From: Lotus japonicus
Taxonomy: Eukaryota > Streptophyta > Magnoliopsida > Fabales > Fabaceae
Length of the DNA stretch: 64,000 nt
Assembly (NCBI RefSeq): GCF_012489685.1
Contig: NC_080044.1
Location: forward strand, 17,464,369 to 17,528,368
Reading direction: 5' to 3'
Under the pieces are notes generated by a model. The model was not told the origin of the DNA. It ran no database searches and saw only the letters and a program-made list of their open reading frames with translations. Shown here piece by piece: positions 56,416 through 64,000 of the stretch. A program made the translations under genes and the position numbers. Within the stretch, counting starts at the first letter, position 1; every line of letters begins with the position of its first letter.

Positions 56416-57831
56416 TTAGACAACACAATTTTTTCAACACTAAATAAGTGTTCCTTATTTTATAATAGGGACCGGTTATTACGTAATAATTGTTGCATAT
56501 TCCACACAATAGGTTAGATTTTGTCAAAGTGTTACAGTAGAGTACGAGAAACTTACCAAAGGGAGTAGGTAACACTAGAACATGAGACCGTCGAAAACTA
56601 TTGTGTATAGTTTAGGAAACATTTTTCGTCTCTATGGCTACACTTCTGATTTTTTACGAAAAGCAAAAAATGTTGTTGTGTTAGTGTTGCTCAGTGGCAA
56701 GGAAGAAGGAAAGATCTCTAATGATGTACATAATAGTCATACTTGTTAGAAAGAATCACTTTTGGTTTGCATGTCGGGGTTTTGGGGATTGGTGTTGTGA
56801 GGGCTTTCTTATTTTCGGAAAGAGAGTTCGAGTTTAGGTCAGGAGAAGATGGGAGTAGTGATGGTGATGAAGATTTTTGGTTTTCTTATTATTTTGAGGG
56901 ATGACGAAGATGAAGAAAAATGAGGGAGATGAAGATGAAGGTGGGAAAGAGGAAGGGGAAGGAGGGAGGTGACAATGTCCACATAGGATTTAATTTGCTA
57001 CGTAAGATAATGAAACCCATGTGGAAATGATTATAGGGTGAAAAAATTTCACATAAACATTATGATATCAGGAAGAATATTTTAAAACACAAAGATTTGT
57101 CAAGGATGAAAAGTTATGAAAAAATTACACGAATCATTTTAGATGCAAGTGTATAACTGTATAAGTATGGGACTAAAAACATATTCAACCTCTCAGATAA
57201 ATTTAGTTACTTAATGATAAGAGACAAGATAAAATATTAAAAGTTATCATATTTAAAAGACTCAACTTAGTAATAAATATATATCATTTTAACAAGTGCA
57301 ATAAGAATCACCTAATAACATTTTAAGGCGGTTTTTGTGTAGTAAGTTTGAATCAGTTTAAGATTTGTAGAATATATTCAGAGAAACACTCAATTATTAA
57401 CTTGGAGAGGCCAAGTTAAATACTAGTTAGTTTGAAGAGGCAGAGTCATATACCTGTAACTTTTAGAAGCAAGTGGAAATATTCTTTAGGAGTAAGGGGA
57501 CCGGTCGCAGGGACAGACCCATGTAGAGCTCCAAGAGGGCGATCACCTAAGAGAAAAAATATCCTTACTAGAATAGTATTTAAATGTTGTTTTTGCCCCC
57601 TTTAAATTTTTCATACTACATCTTTTAACTAGTACTTGTTAATTTTAATTAATGAGTTAAATTTTTACCCTCCTGACCAACTTTTTTAATTCCACCCTTT
57701 ACTGTAAGTTGCCCAATTTTTTGGGCGAACCAATATAAAAATCTTATGTGTTCATTTTCTTTATTTTAGTCTTAATATTTCCAATTATACTAACATAAAG
57801 GGGAAGGTGAAATATATTTGAAAACTCCTTT
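56416..57831. other. Intergenic with a possible hAT end at about 57506
   Basis: Mostly AT-rich. CAGGGACAGACCCATGTAG at about 57509-57527 resembles a hAT left terminus, but no right end was found before the mitochondrial block. Confidence 0.35.
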
Positions 57832-57882
57832 CTTTTTTGTTTGTTTTGGGGGGATCAAGTTCCTTGCCAACTATCGACCCCG
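57832..57882 (+). repeat. 51-bp mitochondrial direct repeat, copy 1
   Basis: CTTTTTTGTTTGTTTTGG...CTATCGACCCCG, identical to 60149-60199. Confidence 0.9.
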
Positions 57883-58459
57883 ATCTCTTTTCATTTCTTT
57901 TGGGTATTACGGGACTAGCCTTCGTCAATCACACTAAAGCAGAGCACCCAACTAGCTGTAGCCGTCTCAGTAGTCTCATTGGATGGGTAGTCTTTCAAGA
58001 AAGCTAGGGAACGGCACGAAAGCGGCCAGCATGCATTGAGTGCAAAAACACTCCCAACAGAAAAGACTAGCTCACCCTTGACTAGGGTCGCGGCCCACAT
58101 ATTATTTCCTAAATGTAGGCTCGTTGCTTAGGGGACTTTTCTGTGTGTTCTTGTATCAAGGATAGAGGGATCTAATCTCTTGTTTTTAGTCCCCATGCCA
58201 TGCTTACCACCCTTGGGAAGGTGTCATGCTCCCTTGATATGGGCTCCAAAGATCCTTCTCTGGCGGGCATTCCTACCCTTTAGGCTAGGATTTCCTTTTC
58301 CTCTTCCCATTCTTACTTCTGTAGGTTTCCCGGTAATAGGGATATCTGCGAAAACTCTGACCCATATCTTACCATTTTTTCGGAAGCCCCCTCGGGCATG
58401 CTCTTTGTACAACCAAGCAAAGAGCGAGGGAGGGCCGGAATGGCGAAATCCCAAGAGCT

Positions 58460-58764
58460 AATCCAAAATCACCTACTCGATTGACAGGCATAGCTTTTGT
58501 AGCTGCTTTATCTGCTTGAAGTCGTGTAAACCATAAATGAATTAACAAATATGAAGCAAGACCTACTCCCTCCCATCCTAGGAATAATTGAAGAGAGTTA
58601 TCTCCAGTCACCAACATTGGCATAAAAAAAGTAAGAATGGATAAATAACACATAAATCGAGGGCTATGCGGATCCTCAGACATATATGAAATGGAATAAA
58701 GATGGACCAAGCTACTTATGGATGTAACCACAATTAACATCACTACGGTCGGGCTATCGAACAC
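58460..58764 (-). pseudogene. nad5: nad5 fragment (NADH dehydrogenase subunit 5, mitochondrial)
   Basis: The minus strand encodes [58 protein letters not shown] and [20 protein letters not shown], a highly conserved membrane part of complex I subunit 5. It starts about where a plant nad5 exon begins and breaks off after GDFGLALGI. Residues such as KAMPVNRV look like the unedited genomic form (editing usually changes P to L), so the copy came from DNA, not from edited mRNA. Confidence 0.92.
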
Positions 58765-59394
58765 GGAGTCAGAAGTGAATTACGAGTCGGACCAATTTGC
58801 GAATCAAGCGAGCTCCCCTTGCATGCAATGAAGCGAGAAGCACCTTGTATAGGTTGGGCAGAGCTTGAAGAAAAGAAGTGGAGAGAAGTAGGCATGGTGG
58901 CCAACCGACGGCAGTGAAATCGAGACAATCAATCGGAAGAGGGTTTAGTTAGGAGTCCGGGTTCCATCCTATAAGTTGAAGGAAGGGAGGAAAGGAAGTT
59001 ATCTTTGCCCTTAGTCTTGGGTTCAGTGAATAGGGAAATTAGGTTAGTCTCGACTCTAGATTATCCTTGGAGGCGGAAGTAACCTTTCTCTTTCCCATTT
59101 CCACTCTATCGAGTATAAGTACAAGGATGATTCAATCGATTCCTAAGACCTTGAAGGGCGAAAGCCCAATCGAACATCAATCACTTCACGGACGCTATTG
59201 ATTGAGTAGCCAACCCCAGCAAGAATCAAGGGGAGCGGAAAGAAGCTTCGGCTTGCGACTTTCAATCAGAAAGGGAAATTGGAGCAAGGCAAGGGAGAAA
59301 GAAGTTGTCCCCTCTTCTCTGGTAACCCGCCACCGCATTTCTAGAAAAAGAGGGAGCGGGGAAAGAAGAACAACACGAATATCTCTGGTAGTCA

Positions 59395-59494
59395 GTCTAT
59401 TTCCATCAGCCGGCCGGTGGGAGCGAGAAGTTTGGGATATGTTTGGTGTTTCTTCCATCAATCATTCGGATCTACGCCGTATATCAACAGGAGG
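59395..59494 (+). pseudogene. nad9: nad9 fragment (NADH dehydrogenase subunit 9, mitochondrial)
   Basis: The + strand encodes FPSAGRWEREVWDMFGV followed by NHSDLRRIST. WEREVWDMFGV and NHPDLRRI are signature blocks of the 30-kDa complex I subunit. Only about 33 codons remain, and the flanks are unrelated. Confidence 0.85.
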
Positions 59495-60148
59495 GGGCAC
59501 ATCAAGTCTGAAGTCGAATCAAGCAAATGTCCTCTGACATTAGCTGCTTTCCTGGGACTTGCACTTGTTTCTTTTAGATTTAGAGAAGGTTTTGCTCTAT
59601 TTATGCTATTTCCATCCACTTGGCTATGATTGTTCTTCGCGAGTCTCTTTCCTTTCTTCATGGGAATCAAATGCATATGAAAAATATAAATAAGAGTTCA
59701 ACCATTAGATTATGAGAAGAGTTGCAAGCCTCGTAGGAACTCGGTCTCTCTAATACATCAATATGGTAGATAGATCAGCCGCTAATCCGCTACTATGGAC
59801 TTCTTTCCATTGGGCTTCTATTGAATGTAATTAGGCTCATCTCTCTGGTTCATCCTTGCCGGTTGGTTATAGTTCAGATTCAGTGACCATAGAGTCAGTC
59901 TTCGGTTTCATATCAGTGTCTACATAAAAGGGCAACCAGCTCACATCCTTACAACGAGTTGTTTAGTCGAATAGATATGGCCTCATTTGAAAAGGAGGTC
60001 ATTCCCAACGATCCTACTTCTGTCAGAGTCCTTACCTCGGACGACCTATTTGAACCTGATCTGCAAATTTCTATCCGGTAGACTTGGTAAGGTAAAAGGG
60101 CCCCGACTTATTTTATTTCCAGAATTAGAGTTCGACCGCAGCTGCCCC

Positions 60149-60199
60149 TTTTTTGTTTGTTTTGGGGGGATCAAGTTCCTTGCCAACTATCGACCCCGT
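60149..60199 (+). repeat. 51-bp mitochondrial direct repeat, copy 2
   Basis: Second copy, abutting the cob fragment. The sequences diverge immediately after the repeat. Confidence 0.9.
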
Positions 60200-60392
60200 T
60201 TTCGCCCTATTCACCAAGGAATATTTTGCTTGCTTTTGGCGGATTGCTTACTACTAGGTTGGATGGGATGTCAACCTGTGGAGGCACCATTTGTTACTAT
60301 TGGACAAATTCTTCCTTTAGTTTTCTTCTTGTTCTTCGCCATAACGCCCATTCCGGGACGAGTTGGAATCGGAATTCCGAATTCTTACACGA
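60200..60392 (+). pseudogene. cob: cob fragment (apocytochrome b C-terminus, mitochondrial), chimeric
   Basis: The + strand encodes FRPIHQGIFCLLLADCLLLG, GCQPVEAPFVTIGQ and FFLFFAITPIPGRVGIGIPN, the last membrane helices of cytochrome b from complex III. Immediately upstream is the 51-bp repeat rather than more cob, so the frame is fused to unrelated mitochondrial sequence. That open frame runs 59987-60493. Confidence 0.9.
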
Positions 60393-61075
60393 CTCGGTCA
60401 TCTAAAAAAAAATGGGTGGAAGAGAAGAAATTTTTTCGAGTTAGGGGTTTGGATTCAATTCCATCTTCTTTCTCGGTAATGAGTTTAAATTAGATGGTGA
60501 GGATGCAACTAATAAACTACGGACCGAGGGGACTTGACTTATTCAAACCAAACGATATCGGCTTAAAGCCAAGCCTATCACGCACAAGCAGTGTCGGCGT
60601 CGCTGCTTGATCGGCGGGGAGAAGCATCTCAAATTATGGGGCGCTCGACCGTCGCCATGCGAGTCAACGCGCCTATTTACTGTGCGCCTTTCTGTTCTCT
60701 AGGAACCGGCTTTCACATTTATAACTTTCGCTTCTGAGGTAGAAAAATATTCCATCTGGATTCGAAGGATGGAGGCGGATCGGTCGGGGGAGGGGAATTG
60801 CACATTTGGTTTGAAACTCTCTATATAAGAGTCTTAGGTTCTATAAAACCCTATAGTAAGATGCAAGCTTAGTTGAGTTCAGTTACACCAAGTAATTTCA
60901 TATAGAGAAGTGAAGTAAATAAGAAAGCTCATTGGAATGAAACATGGCATCCATCTTCATCAACTTACAGTAAGCGCAGGGGAGAGAGTGGCTCTCGGGG
61001 AGCGGGCACTCATGGAACGTAGCGATCTCAAGATACCTCGAAAGTTGCGAATAGCTACTCCGGGCCGAACCATTC

Positions 61076-62106
61076 AAATGACGATAACTTAACGCTTTTA
61101 TCCACTTCTAAAACTCTAAAGATTGCACTTTGGTACTATATCTCAATAATTTGTGCTTGCGTTCAAAAACTGCTTGTATTCACTTTTTGTAGGTTTTGGT
61201 TGATGGTCCTTCTTGATGGTTGTTGCTTGGGTCTGGTGGTGCTTAGGAGGTAGTGTCAGAGATGTTATATGTGCTCGGTTCATCTACTCTCTTTTTATTT
61301 TCCTTTATTTTTTTTAACTTTTTTATGTTTTTGGTTCTTTATGCATTGGGTCTAATTAAGCTCTATGACATTTGTTGGGGGTCTTTGCAGTTGAGTTTTT
61401 TAGTTTGCACGCTTGGGTTGACTCTCTGTTTGACAATGCGACTGATAAGATCTCGTTCGGCTGAACATGTCGTTGCTTTCGACTTTAATAAGGATGTCTC
61501 CTTGTGGTGTAAATGAAAGCAAACCTGCTAGTGTATAGATTGCTCAAAGTAATAAAAAGATCGAACCACAGAGATTGCGTAGTTTATGCTCTAAGTTAAC
61601 TAAATTTGGAATGAAAGAAAGCAAAAATAAAATTAAAAGTAAAAGATGATTGGTTGTTGGTACGCTAGGGATCCAGATTTCGTTAACCTCTCCCTATGTA
61701 TCTTCCAAATCAGTCATAATTATGAATCAAATTAATTATTAAGGTGCTAAGCCTAACTGTCCACTTATCATTTTCTTGCATAAATGTCTCTTCCAATTAA
61801 TTAGTGATAGCTAATTCCTTAGTACCTAATCCTAATTAATTAGAGATGAAGTTCAATTCAGTTCAGGCAAACATAAGCAATTTTTACCCTTATTCCTAAG
61901 GTGCAAATATCCTTGCTCAATTCCTCCCCAAATCGCTAAATTCTACCAATTTTCCAATTGCATAGAAATTAGTATGACAAACTATTGCAATAGAAAGGTT
62001 CAATCAAACCAGAGAAGAAGTTCAAGAACTAAAATAGAAATCATAATCATAACTGAAAAATTACAGAGAAGTAGAAGAAAAATCTATTAAAATTATGTGA
62101 TCTCTA
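61076..62106. other. Unclassified repeat-like DNA
   Basis: A T-rich stretch (61170-61510) with an 87-codon hydrophobic frame at 61253-61516 resembles the tail of a retroelement but has no recognisable domain. After 61517 the text is AT-rich non-coding DNA. Confidence 0.35.
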
Positions 62107-62191
62107 ATGTGCACTACTTTTTAAGTGGTGTAATTTTACACCACTTGCATTAACCTGCTATAATAGGTCAATACATCTTTTAAAAAAATTA

Positions 62192-63223
62192 GGCTTAAAT
62201 AGACTTTTAGTCCCTGTAAAATACATCACTTTTGTTTTTCGTCCTTGAAAAATATTTTTTTTTTGTATAACATCCTCCTAAAATGACATTTTTTATTTTT
62301 AGTCCTTGCCTTCACATTTTTTAGGGATGCACATGGGTTGGGTTTGATGGATTTTTAGGCTAATCAGGACCCGAACCGATCAAAACTGTTTGGATTGGGT
62401 TGGGTTGGATTTTGTGAATTTTCACCTAGGAATCCGAACCAACCCAATCCGACAATCTTCGGGTTGGTTTGGATGGATTAACTGGATTGTTATATTAAAA
62501 TAAAAATAAATCTAAAATATTGAAAAATATTAAAAAGCAAGTGCTTCAAGTCTCTAACATGCGATTACACGATAAGTGCAAAACTACTGTCTACACACAT
62601 CTATACAACAACACATAACTAAACAAGTACTTCAAGGTTTTAAATATGACAAGTAATTACAAACAAATTAGTCTCCAAGTCTCCATAAATTACATACCCT
62701 ACTAGTAGGTTAGGTAAAAATTAAAATTATTAAAAATATATATTAAACAATATATTATTATTACATGATTGGATTTCAGGTTGGGTTGGATGTATTATTA
62801 CGAAATCCGATATCCGATCCAAAGATGATTAGATTGTAATAAAATTCATCCAATGGACTCGTTTGCCCAATCCAACCCGCATTTTTACCATTGGATCGGA
62901 TTGGGTTGGATGGATTTATTGGGTTGACCCGGCCCATGTGCACCCCTAACATTTTTCATCCAATCTAAGTTGGAATAAATACAATTAATGTAAGAGTATA
63001 AATGAATAAACACAATAATCATTTAACACAATAACTTTTTTTTGTTACAACACAATAACTATTTAACTCATACCATTTCTAATTCGATTTAGATTGGATG
63101 AAAAATGTGATAGTAAGGACTAAAAACAAAATGTTCAATTTTGGGAGGATGTAAAAAAAAAGATTTTTCAGGGACGAAAAACAAAAATGATATATTTGTG
63201 GGGACTAAACGTTTGTTTAAGCC
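62192..63223. mobile_element. Middle MITE of the nest (MULE-like foldback)
   Basis: Starts GGCTTAAATAGACTTTTAGT and ends GGGGACTAAACGTTTGTTTAAGCC. The arms are complementary for over 100 bp (TTTTGTTTTTCGTCC / GGACGAAAAACAAAA). No clear TSD. Confidence 0.75.
62322..62948. mobile_element. Inner hAT-type MITE of the nest
   Basis: A 627-bp element with inverted ends TAGGGATGCACATGGG / CCCATGTGCACCCCTA and an exact 8-bp TSD ACATTTTT (62314-62321 and 62949-62956). Subterminal GGGTTGG and GGATTG motifs repeat in both orientations. Confidence 0.9.
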
Positions 63224-63419
63224 ATTTAACATATAACAGATTTTTAATAATATTTTAAAAAAAAATTGTGTTGACCTATTATAACCGGCCAAAGTAAATG
63301 GTGTAAAAATTACACCAGTGTAAAAATGATGTGTATTAAGGAGAACCTTAAAATTAATGAAGAACCAAAGTATTTCTACTCCTTTTAACGTCGTTTTTCT
63401 CTCCTTCTACGGTTGCTTC

Positions 63420-64000
63420 TAGGGATGGCAATGGGTCTCGTACCCATAGGGTACCCGTAAAAAATACCCACGATGGGTAGGGTAAAAACCCGCTAGATGG
63501 GAATGAGGTTGGGTATGAGTAATTACCCGCAAAAGATAGTGGGTATGGGTGCGGGCATGGGTACTATAGTACCCAACCCGCCCCATACCCGCACACACAT
63601 ATTATTATTATTATTTAGTAATATATGAACAAATTAACTTAAGCTATAACTTTCAAACTTACTTATTTTAAAAAATTGGTGAGTATTTAAGGTATTCATA
63701 ATCATTGCTAATTTACTCCCACTTATTTTTGAATTAGTAAGTTAATAACCTACAACTTTAGGACTACATTATAATCCAAAATTAAAAATTAAAGCTATAT
63801 CTTTCTTGCTTATTCGTTCTAAAAAGAAATATTCTTAGTTGAATGATTTTATTTGTTAAGTATTTGCATAATCTTTTGTATTTATATTAGTATTTTTTAT
63901 TTAAAAAAGTTAGTTGTATTTTTTGTTTTCTATTAAAAAAGATAGTGAAAAATATATTTTGGTTAGCTAAATTGCGGGTAATGGGTACGGGTACGGGTAT
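63420..64000. mobile_element. hAT-like MITE, left end only
   Basis: Begins TAGGGATGGCAATGGGT, with repeated GGGTACCC/GGGTATGGG motifs near the start and GGGTACGGGTACGGGTAT at the window edge. The window ends before the other terminus and TSD. Confidence 0.6.

Larger units (their letters stand above)
57832..61075. other. Nuclear insertion of mitochondrial DNA (NUMT)
   Basis: Base composition and wording change to that of plant mitochondrial DNA for about 3.2 kb. Pieces of nad5 (minus), nad9 (plus) and cob (plus) lie together in a rearranged order. A 51-bp direct repeat (57832-57882 and 60149-60199) precedes both a non-genic part and the cob piece, which looks like a mitochondrial recombination repeat. 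The right edge is approximate. The genes are fragments and not expected to function in the nucleus. Confidence 0.9.
62107..63336. mobile_element. Outer MITE of a three-level nest
   Basis: The left arm contains TGGTGTAATTTTACACCA and TAATAGGTCAA. The right arm has the complement TTGACCTATTA and GGTGTAAAAATTACACC. TA flanks both ends (62105-62106 and 63337-63338), suggesting a mariner-type target, though the exact ends are approximate. Confidence 0.55.

Noticed and set aside
57915..58100. Minus-strand 61-codon frame in the mitochondrial block
   Set aside because: No mitochondrial protein recognised; probably intergenic mitochondrial DNA.
1..64000. CRISPR arrays, bacterial operons, rRNA and tRNA genes
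   Set aside because: None seen; the short regular repeats are a minisatellite and transposon subterminal repeats, and the primer sites are only tRNA-complementary 12-18-mers, not tRNA genes.

Overview
This is a eukaryotic nuclear plant sequence, most likely from a legume. No bacterial gene layout is present. The evidence is one intron-containing cytochrome P450 gene with canonical GT-AG introns, a Sirevirus-type Ty1/copia element, Tat-type and long-LTR gypsy elements, plant L1 LINEs, Helitron, CACTA, hAT, MULE and PIF-like elements, and a block of plant mitochondrial DNA. A legume origin (a Lotus-like genome would fit) is an impression from repeat style, not proof. Nearly the whole window is transposable-element sequence nested in layers.

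Layout. 1-3775: the 5' end of a minus-strand LTR retrotransposon with a 3.6 kb LTR and an initiator-Met-type primer site. 3776-4424: a short spacer with a 201-bp tandem duplication. 4425-40306: what I read as one minus-strand Helitron, with a CTAG end and hairpin on the left and a TCTACTACTACTT end on the right, heavily invaded. Inside it are a 12.2 kb Sirevirus-like copia element (5654-17891, TSD TACCA), a 281-bp tandem array, a broken aspartate aminotransferase fragment, a 6.5 kb non-autonomous Tat gypsy element (20616-27081, TSD GTTCT), a nearly full-length L1 LINE (28842 to about 35280), unidentified exon-like fragments, and a 578-bp hAT-type MITE with an 8-bp TSD.

40307-41758: intergenic DNA with a LINE tail and a small foldback element. 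41759-53306: the only apparently intact host gene, a nine-exon P450 whose exons sum to 1455 nt (484 aa). It resembles the CYP722 family of the CYP85 clan, whose characterised members act in strigolactone biosynthesis. Its second and third introns have swollen to about 2.5 and 5.4 kb through MITE, LINE, hAT, CACTA and MULE insertions.

53307-57831: intergenic DNA with small retro-insertions, a split Stowaway-like element and a TRIM-like remnant. 57832 to about 61075: nuclear mitochondrial DNA (NUMT) with rearranged nad5, nad9 and cob pieces. 61080-64000: repeats, including three MITE-type elements nested inside one another.

The genes do not form a pathway. The P450 is the functional candidate; everything else is mobile DNA, captured fragments or organellar DNA. 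All splice sites, terminal repeats and target-site duplications (TSDs) were read by eye, and family assignments rest on recognised motifs, not on database searches.
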